Shown: positions 42,269 through 50,977 of the stretch, piece after piece
Layout of the letters: every line of letters starts with the position of its first letter
How positions within the stretch are numbered: the stretch's first letter is position 1
Notes under the pieces: model-generated
Told to the model about the DNA's origin: nothing
Seen by the model: the letters and a program-made list of their open reading frames with translations, nothing else
Databases searched by the model: none
Source of the DNA: Gammaproteobacteria bacterium
GTDB lineage: Bacteria > Pseudomonadota > Gammaproteobacteria > Pseudomonadales > Azotimanducaceae
Reading direction: 5' to 3'
Assembly (NCBI GenBank): GCA_028821405.1
Contig: JAPPGK010000007.1
Location: 1-63,885, forward strand
DNA: 63,885 bases
Position numbers and translations under genes: made by a program

Positions 42269-43528
42269 GTGCAAGGACCCTATGCCGGACTAAAGGTCGT
42301 CGAACTCGGCCGCTTCATCGCCGCCCCGTACTGCGGCCAACTGCTCGCCGATGGCGGCGCCGACGTCATCAAGGTCGAACCACTGGTGGGCGACGACGCG
42401 CGGCGCAACGGCACCCGCTTCTCGCCCACCGAGGCGCGCCAGTACCTGAACAAGAACCGCGGCAAGCGCAGCATCGCGCTACAGCTCTCGGACCCTCGCA
42501 TCATGCGGATCGTGCAGGGCCTGCTGCACAAGGCCGATGTCACCATCGTCAACTTCCGTCCCAGCCAGGGCGAGAAGCTCGGCCTCGACTACGACACGGT
42601 CTCCCGAACCAACCCGCGCATCGTCTACGCCCAGAACACGGCTTTCGGCCCAAGGGGTCCATTGGCCGGCAAGCCGGGCATGGACATTCTCCTGCAGGCC
42701 TACACGGGTATGACGCCAATGACGGAATCCGGCCCGAGACCGCCGGCCGATCCGTTCGTGGACTACACGGCGGCGCTGTTGATGGCCTGGGGCATCGCCA
42801 CGGCGCTCTACAACCGCGAGCGAACTGGGGTGGGGCAGAAGCTCGATGTGTCGCTTCTCCAAGCCGCGCTCGTGATCCAGAACAACTCGGTACATCACGT
42901 CGATGCCGTGGACGGTTGGCGCAAGGGTTTCGTCGACCACTTGAAGACGGCCTTCGCAGAGGGTCGAAGCCTGACCGAGGTGCTAGGCGAACGCGAGACC
43001 CTGAAGCCGTCGATCAACCCGCCGTACTACGGTTTCTTCAAGACGAAGGACGGCTACATCGCCATCGCCGCCGGTGGCCGCGGACTCCAAGTGAGAGTCG
43101 CCAAGCTCCTCGGCATCGAAGACCCGGCGTTGACCGATCCCAACTTCAAGATCGATGACATCGCGGCGTATACGCGCCGGATGCGGCGGCGTTCGGCCGC
43201 CCGACTCGCGGAGGAAACGACATCGAGCTGGCTCGCGAGATTTGACGCGGCGGGCCTGCCCGCCGGCGAGTACCGGTTGAAGGACGAGATCTTCGAGGAT
43301 CCCCACGTCTGGGAGAACGGCTACCTGACACGCCTGGAACACGACGAAGTAGGAGGCATGACCGTCGTCGCGCCCCCTGTCAGGTTCAGCGAAACGCCGT
43401 TGTCGACCACATCGGCATCGCCGGCGCTGGGCAAGCACACCCGGGAGATCCTCGCCGAAACGGGCTTGTCGGAGGAGGCCATCGATGCCCTGGTGGACGA
43501 CGGCGTCGTACGGACCTCTACGTCGTAA
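42269..43528 (+). CDS. CaiB/BaiF class III CoA-transferase
   Basis: 419 residues starting at GTG after AGGAG. LKVVELGRFIAAPYCGQLLA and GADVIKVEPLVGDDARRNG form the N-terminal part; the catalytic Asp is probably in PPADPFVDYTAALLMAWG, where the family has a D-x-x-T/A pattern; the C-terminus is LGKHTREILAETGLS. It is diverged from the first CoA-transferase of the operon, so the two probably use different acyl groups. Last gene before a REP-like hairpin. Confidence 0.9.
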   Translation: MQGPYAGLKVVELGRFIAAPYCGQLLADGGADVIKVEPLVGDDARRNGTRFSPTEARQYLNKNRGKRSIALQLSDPRIMRIVQGLLHKADVTIVNFRPSQGEKLGLDYDTVSRTNPRIVYAQNTAFGPRGPLAGKPGMDILLQAYTGMTPMTESGPRPPADPFVDYTAALLMAWGIATALYNRERTGVGQKLDVSLLQAALVIQNNSVHHVDAVDGWRKGFVDHLKTAFAEGRSLTEVLGERETLKPSINPPYYGFFKTKDGYIAIAAGGRGLQVRVAKLLGIEDPALTDPNFKIDDIAAYTRRMRRRSAARLAEETTSSWLARFDAAGLPAGEYRLKDEIFEDPHVWENGYLTRLEHDEVGGMTVVAPPVRFSETPLSTTSASPALGKHTREILAETGLSEEAIDALVDDGVVRTSTS

Positions 43529-43594
43529 GGGGCGGCCCTAACGTGCCCGCCAGGGCCGGTCTCCTGAGAATCGGTCCATCATGGAGTTGCGGTT

Positions 43595-43612
43595 CGGGCG
43601 GGGACAAGCCCG
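43595..43612. repeat. REP-like hairpin between convergent genes
   Basis: CGGGC-GGGGACAA-GCCCG within the string GGGCGGGGACAAGCCCG, a close copy of the hairpin at 31954-31972. It lies between the CoA-transferase operon and a minus-strand PhyH gene and may act as a bidirectional terminator. Confidence 0.55.
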
Positions 43613-43622
43613 CTACGGGGTC

Positions 43623-44498
43623 TTAGCCGATGGCCGGTATGTCGGGACCGTTGACGTCGTACCCGAAACGTACCCGGTCCATCATCGTCAGCGGGTCGCG
43701 CAGATCCACCATGCCGGGTCCGGCGACGGACATGCCATGCTGATAGCCGAGGACGCGCCGTAGGCGTTCGGGCATCTTGGCGACCTCTTCGCGCGGGACC
43801 CCGATGTACTGGTTCTCTTGCTGGCGCAGATACGACAGGTTGAAGTTGATGTCGACGGCGAGCCGGGTCTGGTCCTTGCTGGTGTTGGCGCCCCCGCCGT
43901 GCCACAGGGCGCCGGTCCACGCCAACAGCGAACCGGCACCCATCTCCACCTGAACGGTCTCGACATCGGGCGGCTGACGCACCTTCTGGTCATGCCACTT
44001 GTGCGAACCGGGCACCAGAACCGTGGCGCCGTTCTCCTTGGTGAAGTCGTCGACGGCGATCACGACGTTCACGACGAACGGGGGATGCGGCCGTGGCAAC
44101 GGCCAGAGGCCGTCGTCTTGATGCAGCCCCTGTGCCTTCGCGCCCGGGAGCAGGTCGAACATGACGACCACCGAGACCTGGATCTTGTAGCCGAGGACGC
44201 CTTGGGCCAGCGCGAGCAGTTGCGGATCGCAAACCAGGTCGTCGACGCATCGGGTCTTGCCGAGCAGGTTGTGCGCCCGCACCATGGTCTTGTCAGGTCC
44301 CAGCAACTCGCGAATGGGATTGACTTCCCGCCGCAGGTCTTGACCGAGCCTTTCAATGCGCTCTGGACTGGTCCAATCGGGAACCACCACGTAGCCCTGC
44401 TCATCGATCTCCGCGAGCCAGCCCGATAGGCCGGGCACGTGGACTTCCTCGCCGTAGACGGTGGCGATGTCAGGGTTCGTGTTTCCGTTCGAGCTCAC
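43623..44498 (-). CDS. Phytanoyl-CoA dioxygenase (PhyH) family protein
   Basis: 291 residues. Iron ligands HxD in GLHQDDGLWPL (near residue 135) and His in LWHGGGANTSKDQTR (near 205), followed by the Arg of RLAVDINFNLSYL. This is a different PhyH subfamily from the two paralogues at 31972 and 37737. GTG at 44498 is chosen because it follows GGGAAGAGG; longer starts read through the region upstream without coding sense. Confidence 0.83.
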   Translation of the reverse strand: MSSNGNTNPDIATVYGEEVHVPGLSGWLAEIDEQGYVVVPDWTSPERIERLGQDLRREVNPIRELLGPDKTMVRAHNLLGKTRCVDDLVCDPQLLALAQGVLGYKIQVSVVVMFDLLPGAKAQGLHQDDGLWPLPRPHPPFVVNVVIAVDDFTKENGATVLVPGSHKWHDQKVRQPPDVETVQVEMGAGSLLAWTGALWHGGGANTSKDQTRLAVDINFNLSYLRQQENQYIGVPREEVAKMPERLRRVLGYQHGMSVAGPGMVDLRDPLTMMDRVRFGYDVNGPDIPAIG

Positions 44499-44551
44499 AG
44501 CCTCTTCCCAACCGTCCTTGCGCAGCCTGTGCGCGGCGAGCATAACCCGAG

Positions 44552-45385
44552 TCAGCGTTTGCGAATCACGTAGACGATGTTGTCCCCGAGATCCAAGGTA
44601 CCCGGCAGTTTCGACCAAGCGAGTTCCCTCTCGACGACGAGCGCCCAAAGTTCTTCGTCCTCCCGGACTGCGTTGAGCGCGTCTTCTCCCGCCATGCCCA
44701 ACACGCCTGCGGCACGCTTCTCCACGACGTCCACTTCCTCGTTCGCCAGGAGCGCGTCCACGTCCGCACTCGTCATCATGTGGCAGTAGTGCTCGGTCTG
44801 ATGGCTATGTTCGCGGTCCTGGAATCCGGTTTCGAGCATCCAGCGCAGGTTGTCGATGCCGTTGGCCGCCTTCTCCGCAGGCAGCATGCCCATGAAAAGC
44901 ACCAAGGTATTGATCAAGGACATGACGCCGAGAACCACAATGCCGCCGGCTTTCACGACCCGCAGCATCTGGCGCACACCCTCCGACTCCTTGTCGAGCA
45001 GGTAACTCAAGGGACCGCCCACGCAGACCACGGCGTCGAACGACGCCGTGTCGAGTGCGCTCAAGTCCGCAAGATCCAAGACCCGGTATTCGTCCACTCG
45101 GTTGAGAACGCCGAGATCGCGCATATGGTCTTGGTTTAGCGCGAGTTGCACCTCGGAGAGGTCCGATACCACGAGCCGCCGCGCCATGTGGAGGAGTTCC
45201 TTGGTGTAGATGCCGGCCCCGGCCCCGATCTCCAATACATCCATGTCGGCGGTGATGTGCCGCCGCAGCACGTCCATGTGCACGAGAAAGTTGAGCTCGC
45301 CCCGCCGGTTGCGGGTCAGGCGTGTCCACTCCTTGTCGGCCACGCGATCATAGTGTGTCCGCGGGAATGCCGGATCGTAGCCCAC
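44552..45385 (-). CDS. Class I SAM-dependent methyltransferase
   Basis: 277 residues. Motif I VLEIGAGAGIYTKELLH near residue 50, acidic residue in LVVSDLSEVQLAL, and VCVGGPLSYLLD near motif IV. The substrate is not evident. It lies 54 bp upstream of the PhyH gene on the same strand and may be co-transcribed. Confidence 0.88.
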   Translation of the reverse strand: MGYDPAFPRTHYDRVADKEWTRLTRNRRGELNFLVHMDVLRRHITADMDVLEIGAGAGIYTKELLHMARRLVVSDLSEVQLALNQDHMRDLGVLNRVDEYRVLDLADLSALDTASFDAVVCVGGPLSYLLDKESEGVRQMLRVVKAGGIVVLGVMSLINTLVLFMGMLPAEKAANGIDNLRWMLETGFQDREHSHQTEHYCHMMTSADVDALLANEEVDVVEKRAAGVLGMAGEDALNAVREDEELWALVVERELAWSKLPGTLDLGDNIVYVIRKR

Positions 45386-45430
45386 GAGTCGTACTCCAAG
45401 CGTAAAACGTCGGCGTAGTCTGCGGGCCGC

Positions 45431-45733
45431 TCAGGCGGTTTTGCGATCGGCGAAGTCGACGGTAAGTCGCTTGCCGAGCACGGTTGCGGCCCTGTCCAAC
45501 GTCAGCAGCGTCACTGACGGGTTCTCCGGGTCGAGCAGGCGGGCCAGCGCAGAACGGCTAGTGCCCATGCGTCGGGCCATCTCGCTCTTGGTGATGCGCA
45601 GATCCGTCATCGTCTGGCCGACCTGCCACGCCAAGACACGCTTGACGGCGATCGCGTGGGCATCGGCCAATGATCCGTCTTCCTCCAGCAACTCGTCGAG
45701 CGTGCTGCCAAGGTGGGGGTTTCCGTTGGTCAT
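45431..45733 (-). CDS. HigA/XRE-type antitoxin-like regulator (orphan)
   Basis: 100 residues of the Fis/XRE-like group that pairs with HigB/RelE toxins: EEDGSLADAHAIAVKRVLAW, ITKSEMARRMGTSRSALARL then LDPENPSVTLLTLDRAA. No toxin gene is visible upstream, where one would be expected, so it may be solitary. ATG 45733 has a GGGAG ribosome site; ATG 45766 is possible. Confidence 0.78.
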   Translation of the reverse strand: MTNGNPHLGSTLDELLEEDGSLADAHAIAVKRVLAWQVGQTMTDLRITKSEMARRMGTSRSALARLLDPENPSVTLLTLDRAATVLGKRLTVDFADRKTA

Positions 45734-46020
45734 GTGGATGTCTCCCACTCGCTTGGCTTCGATCATCACCGGCAATGTACCGCAAAGGGCACACTCTCGC
45801 CGACGTGGACGACCGACGCGGACGACGTGGACCTGCCGTCCCGCACGCCCTATAGTTCGCACTCGGTGCGAAGGACGCCTCCGGTCCGCGGAAAGGGGTT
45901 CAATCCCGCCTTCCTCTCGATTGGCCTGCGGGCGAAACGAAGCGCACGGGTTGCGCAACATCGATGGTCTTCTTTCAGCCCGGTTAGCGGACGTCGGGCG
46001 TTGCGAAGGGAGATGCATCC

Positions 46021-48470
46021 ATGTCGGATCACCCGAAACGGACGTTGCCGCTGGCAGCGTCGATTACCCATCTGAAACGCGAAGCTAAGGCGTTGCGCAC
46101 GGCATTCGATGCCGGCGATGCCGATGGCCGTGACCGTCTCGCCGCCCATGTCGAGCCGTTGCCGGCCAGGTTGGCCCAGTCGCAGGCGCTCTTCGTCGTT
46201 GCCCGGGAATACGGCTTCCCGAGCTGGCCGGTGCTGAAGCGCCATGTCGAGCGGCGCACCCGAACGGTGTTCGCCGATGTCGAGGGCGTCGGTACGGCGC
46301 TCGCGGATCTGCTTGACGACGCGAATGTCCGCGTTGCGGATACCTTGGAGAGCGCCTTTGATTCGGACAGCGAAGTGCTCGTGCTCTACCTCGATGTGCG
46401 CCGAGCGGATCGCCTGCCGCCAGCGAGGGTGGCGGCGCTCCGGGCCCGCAAACTGGTCGTCACCGGGCCTGGCGCGACCTGGCTTTGCGGAATGCTCGAC
46501 CTGGAAATCGGTGGCGGCATGGTCTCGGAGGTCCAGCCGATCGAAATCGTTGACACCGGCGTGCTCGAGGGACGCCTGCCCGAGGGCACGATCCAACCGC
46601 TCTTGCGCCCGCCCTCACCGGACAGTTACACCCTGCGACGCGACCCGCGCCACATGGGGTGGCGCCCCGTACCCGACGAGTTGCGGGTCGGACGCGGGGC
46701 GGGCTTCGTCGAGGTCATCGCCCGCTTGGAGCGGGAGGCTGCTTCGGCCGTCGTGGCGCGCCAGGCGAACTGCGTCTTCGCCGGTGTGATGGCGCATCCC
46801 GACGGTTGGTCCCCGGCCTATCGCGAGTTGTTCCGTCGCCTGGTGACGGGGCTCGCGGAGCGTGACCTGGACGACTACAAACCCGCCGTGGTGCCGCGGG
46901 AGGTTCATCCGCCGGGCACCGTGGAGTTCGACCTCGACGCGTCGCAGCGCGGCTCGTCGCGCGGTGCCGACGCGACCAACCGTCGCAAGTTCTATTTCCA
47001 ATTCGACCGGGAAACTGTCTTGACGGCCACCTTGCGCCATAGCGGGTCGGATGCGGCAATTCGGATGCGGCAATGCTGTGCTTCCAGGGTGGTCCGCAAC
47101 AGCACGGCTGGACGCGCGAGGACGCCGAGCATGGCGAGACGCTGACCATTGCCGTGACGCTTCGCCAAGCCGCGATTGACGCGATGGCCGGCCGGTACTG
47201 GTGGCTTGATGTCATTAATTTCGACAGCGCACACGGCATGTCGGCCGAACTGACCGTGCGGTACGACGCGCTGGAAGGCGGCGACATCCGCCCCCTGCCG
47301 AGCAACGCGAGCTTCGAACACTTCCACTGGTTCGCCGAGCGATCGGGTTCGGACGACCCGCACGCGCGCCGGTTGGCCACGGCGCGGGCCTTCGGATTCG
47401 ACGACTGGAAAACGTTGCAGGACCACGTCGCGTGGTCGGAACCGTGGCTGCCGAAGGACGGTGCCCATATACGGAACAGGATTCTGCTCGAAGCGTTGGC
47501 CCACTACGGCGAGTCGTTCGACATTGCGGAGTTCGTCTTGCCCAAGCCACTGCCCAACGGTGCCCGTATGGATGACGAGGGCCTGCTCCGCGCGCTCAAG
47601 AAGCACGGCGAGTCGTTCGGTTTCGCGCAGCTCATGGAGGTCATTTCCAAGCCAGCACCTGTTGCGGAGGACTTGCACGAAGCGGTCGCAAAAGCGTTCG
47701 CCCGTGCGACGGCGGATACGCACGCCTCGGTCGACGTCGAACACCTTCTGCTGGCGCTCCTGGACGATGCCGTGGCAGACGACGTTTTGACCAAGTGCGG
47801 TGCGGACACGGCGCGGCTCCGGAAAGACCTGCTCGCCGGGCTTGAGTCGGCGAATAAAAGCCCAACGGCCTGCCTCTCCCCTGAGCTCTTCGGTGTCCTT
47901 TGCCGGGCCGGGTTCTACAGCGTCCTGGGCCGCGAGGGAATCAATTCGGCGAACGTCCTGGTCGGCGTGTTTGCGGAGCCCTGCCTCTCACGCGACCTCC
48001 TCCTGCGACAAGACGTGAGCAAGCAGGACGTAATCCGTTACCTGGCGCACGGAATTCCGAAGTCTTTGCCGAATTCCGGTCACTCGTCGGGTGTGGTGTC
48101 GGCGCCCGTGGAGGCGGTTCTGAACGCGGCCTTTGCCCGTGCCGAGCGGGAGCGGCACGAGGCGTTCGGAGTCGACCACGTTCTGCTCGCGTTAGTGAAC
48201 ATCCCCGACCGTTCGGAGCACCTGGTGTCACCTGCCGAGCGGCACCACATACGGAACGAACTCGACACCTTTGTGGCGAACACGCCAACGTGGTCCGGTG
48301 GTCCGCCTCGGCCGACGCGCGCTCTCAGTCGCGTGATGCAACAGGCGGTGGCGCGGTCAAGACGGAAAGGCGACGAGGCGGTCGATGTCGATTCCCTGGT
48401 CCGTGCCATCGCGACCGAGAACGGCACGTGCGCGGCGGCAGTCCTAGCCCACGGCGACACCGGCGAATGA
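46021..48470 (+). pseudogene. Clp-N domain / ankyrin-leader protein, frameshifted by a 14-bp duplication
   Basis: Two overlapping frames (46021 to about 47070, then about 47073-48470) together encode one protein of about 811 residues. The N-terminus (HLKREAKALRTAFDAGDADG, AREYGFPSWPVLKRHVE) is the leader found on many ankyrin-type proteins. The middle is of unknown family. The C-terminus has two Clp N-like repeats (DTHASVDVEHLLLALLDDAV and RHEAFGVDHVLLALVNI). The break is a tandem 14-bp duplication at 47047-47074; removing one copy restores GSDAAMLCFQGG in frame. The gene is therefore recently inactivated, phase-variable, or a sequencing artefact. Confidence 0.8.
47047..47074 (+). repeat. 14-bp tandem duplication causing the frameshift
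   Basis: TCGGATGCGGCAAT is repeated head to tail at 47047-47060 and 47061-47074. Fourteen is not a multiple of three, so it shifts the frame of the Clp-N protein; one copy gives continuous coding sense. Confidence 0.88.
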
Positions 48471-48561
48471 CGCCACCGGAGTGACCACGCGCCGGCGACG
48501 CTCGGTGCGTCGTGATGGCGCACGGATGGCTGGCGTTTTCGGGTCTTGCTGACTCAAGCAG

Positions 48562-48972
48562 TCAAGTCCAAGGGTTCACGACAGGAACCCCGGATGCGGC
48601 GAAGTCGTTCTTGTCCCTCGTCGCAACAGTCATGCGATGGACCTTCGCTATGGCAGCGATTTGACCATCCGCGACGTTGAGCCGGCGTCCGATACCCTCC
48701 GCCGCCGCGGCGAGGTCGCCGTAGGCCTCGGCCGCACGCTCATCGAACGAATAGATGCGGCCGACGAAGCGTTGGCGTGTCTTGGACCAGAAATCCAAGA
48801 GGCTCGTTCGCCTGCGACCCGTGGGCAGGCGTGCGATCCCGTAGCGCAGTTCGGCAAGTGCGATGGACGGCAGTGCCAGAAGCGGGTCGTTCTCTTCAAG
48901 CCACCGGACGACCTTGGGTTCGGGCAGCGTCCGGGTCAACTCGGATAGCACGTTGGTATCGAGCAGGATCAC
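48562..48972 (-). CDS. PIN-domain toxin (VapC/FitB-like)
   Basis: 136 residues. PIN active site: LLDTNVLSEL (Asp5), Glu in ALAELRYGIARLP, NVADGQIAAIAK and the last Asp in VATRDKNDF. Such toxins cleave RNA, often initiator tRNA or rRNA. Its start overlaps the antitoxin stop by 4 nt (ATGA). Confidence 0.92.
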   Translation of the reverse strand: MILLDTNVLSELTRTLPEPKVVRWLEENDPLLALPSIALAELRYGIARLPTGRRRTSLLDFWSKTRQRFVGRIYSFDERAAEAYGDLAAAAEGIGRRLNVADGQIAAIAKVHRMTVATRDKNDFAASGVPVVNPWT

Positions 48973-49208
48973 AACTCGATTGTCTTCTGCGGCTGATCGA
49001 GTTCATCAAGGAAGGGTTCGATGTCTTGGCCCGGTTCAACCAGAGCAATCAGGTCGTGCGGAAAACGCGACTGCGAGATGGGTGCTTGGGCGGCTCGGTC
49101 GAGTAGGTCGCGGACGTATGACTCGAGACTGCGACCGCTCAGACGAGCTCGTTGGCGGAGACGCTCCTTGGACTCGGGGGAGAGGTTTCGAACCGTGATG
49201 CTAGCCAT
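48969..49208 (-). CDS. FitA/VapB-like ribbon-helix-helix antitoxin
   Basis: 79 residues starting MASITVRNLSPESKERLRQR, the FitA-type ribbon-helix-helix followed by ARLSGRSLESYVRDLLDRAA and a C-terminal toxin-binding tail. It neutralises the PIN toxin and represses the operon. A perfect 20-bp palindrome lies 28 bp upstream. Confidence 0.9.
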   Translation of the reverse strand: MASITVRNLSPESKERLRQRARLSGRSLESYVRDLLDRAAQAPISQSRFPHDLIALVEPGQDIEPFLDELDQPQKTIEL

Positions 49209-49236
49209 CAACGTACCACTGGCAGTTCGGGACCGG

Positions 49237-49256
49237 AATGATTGCATGCAATCATT
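49237..49256. promoter_or_regulatory. Perfect 20-bp palindromic operator of the PIN toxin-antitoxin pair
   Basis: AATGATTGCATGCAATCATT is its own reverse complement over all 20 bases and lies just upstream of the antitoxin start. Autoregulatory operators of FitAB/VapBC are inverted repeats of this kind; a chance perfect 20-mer palindrome is very unlikely. Confidence 0.8.
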
Positions 49257-49417
49257 TTGTTGACAAGACTGGGAATCATGTTCGCGGATCGAAGTGCGGC
49301 ATGTGCCTAGTCCATCCGTTTGTTCATCCGTTTCCATCCAATTGTTGAAATGTGGCGTGACGGCGGTCTGGTTTCCATGGGGTAAAGTGCGCGGTCTTGG
49401 CTTGGTGAGGACGAACG

Positions 49418-50968
49418 ATGGTCTGGCAGCCGGAAATCGAGGAAATGAAGCGCCGGCGGGCGTTCGCCGAGGAGATGGGCGGCGAGGCCGGCATCGCCGA
49501 ACAGCGCCGGCGCGGCAAGTTGACGGTTCGGGAGCGCATCGACCTCATAACCGACGAAGGATCGTTCCAGGAGATCGGCAAGCTCGCCGGGGCGGCCACC
49601 TACGAGAACGACAAGCTCGTCCACGTCCGCCCGTCCAACATGATCATCGGCCTCGGCGAGGTGAACGGCCGCAAGGCCGTGCTGACGGCGGGCGACTTCA
49701 CGGTGCGCGGCGGCGCGTCGGACGGCGGCATCGGCAACAAGGGCGGCCATGCCCAGAGGATGGCGTTGGATTGGAAGCTGCCCTTCATCCGCCTGCTCGA
49801 CGCCACGGGCGGCAGCGTCAAGACCTTCGAGCAGATCGGGCGCACCTACATCCCCACCAATCCCGTCACGCCGGGGGTCGAGAACCTGCTCTGCCAGGTG
49901 CCGGTCGTGGCGGCGGTACTCGGTTCCGTTGCAGGGCTGCCTGCCGTCGACGCTTGCCTAGCCCACTTCAATGTCATGGTCAAGGGCACCAGCCAGGTGT
50001 TTCCCGGAGGTCCACCGGTCGTCAAGGCAGCGCTCGGTATCGACATCAGCAAGGAGGACTTGGGCGACGAACGCACGCAGGTCTACGGCAGCGGCGTGAT
50101 CGACAACCTCGCCGATACCGAAGCCGACGCCTTCGAGATGGTCAAGCGGTTCTTGAGCTACCTCCCGGACAACGTCTGGCAGATGCCGCCGCGAGTCGAT
50201 AGCGGCGACGATCCGAATCGCCGGGACGAGTACCTCCTGTCGGCCGTACCGCGGGAGAAACGACGCGTCTACGACGCCTACAAGATCATCGACGCGGTGG
50301 TCGACCGGGAGTCGTTCTTCGAGATCACGCCGTTCTACGGCCGCTCGCGGATTGTCGGGTTGGCGCGGGTCGACGGCTTTCCCGTCGGCGTGATGATCAA
50401 CAACCCGAAGCGTATCGGCGGCTCCATGGATGTCTCCGCGGGCGTCAAGGTGATCCGCTTCCTTCAGCTATGCGACACCTTCCACCTGCCGATGATCTAC
50501 CTCGCGGACGAGCCGGGTTTCATGGTGGGCCCGGAACAGCAGCGCCAGGGCATCGTGCGCGCGGGTGCGAAGATGCTGTGCGCGACGCTGCGCACGCGGA
50601 TGCCGTGGATCACCATCATCATCCGTCAGCTCTACGGCGTTGCCGGGCAGTGCCACGACCGCCCGAGCGGCATGTTCAAGCGCGTCGCCTGGCCGTCCGG
50701 CCACTGGGGCTCGATGCACATCTCGGGCGGCGTCTCCGCGGCATACAGGCGGGTCATTGCCGAGTCGGACGACCCCGAGGCCAAGCAGGCGGAGATCGAG
50801 GCGAAGCTCGAAGCGCTGTCGTCGCCGTTCCGAACCGCGGAGGCGTTCAACATCGAGGACATCATCGACCCAAGGGAGACCCGCCCGATGGTCTCGGAGT
50901 TCGTGCAGATGGCCCAGCCCATGCTCGAGACGCAATTGGGTCCGAGTCCGACGCCGTACATGCCTTGA
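49418..50968 (+). CDS. Acyl-CoA carboxylase carboxyltransferase (beta) subunit
   Basis: 516 residues, crotonase-fold carboxyltransferase: GKLTVRERIDLITDEGSFQE, SDGGIGNKGGHAQRMAL in the N-terminal half and GVMINNPKRIGGSMDVSAGV, AGAKMLCATLRTRMPW in the C-terminal half. It would move CO2 from carboxybiotin to an acyl-CoA (propionyl or methylcrotonyl type), or the reverse. No biotin carboxylase or biotin carrier gene is in the window, so the partner must lie elsewhere. First gene of a three-gene unit. Confidence 0.9.
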   Translation: MVWQPEIEEMKRRRAFAEEMGGEAGIAEQRRRGKLTVRERIDLITDEGSFQEIGKLAGAATYENDKLVHVRPSNMIIGLGEVNGRKAVLTAGDFTVRGGASDGGIGNKGGHAQRMALDWKLPFIRLLDATGGSVKTFEQIGRTYIPTNPVTPGVENLLCQVPVVAAVLGSVAGLPAVDACLAHFNVMVKGTSQVFPGGPPVVKAALGIDISKEDLGDERTQVYGSGVIDNLADTEADAFEMVKRFLSYLPDNVWQMPPRVDSGDDPNRRDEYLLSAVPREKRRVYDAYKIIDAVVDRESFFEITPFYGRSRIVGLARVDGFPVGVMINNPKRIGGSMDVSAGVKVIRFLQLCDTFHLPMIYLADEPGFMVGPEQQRQGIVRAGAKMLCATLRTRMPWITIIIRQLYGVAGQCHDRPSGMFKRVAWPSGHWGSMHISGGVSAAYRRVIAESDDPEAKQAEIEAKLEALSSPFRTAEAFNIEDIIDPRETRPMVSEFVQMAQPMLETQLGPSPTPYMP

Positions 50969-50977
50969 GACGTCGTC

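Noticed and set aside
45431-46018. Longer version of the HigA-like antitoxin from 46018
   Set aside because: The first 95 residues have no coding character and no toxin similarity; a ribosome site precedes ATG 45733.
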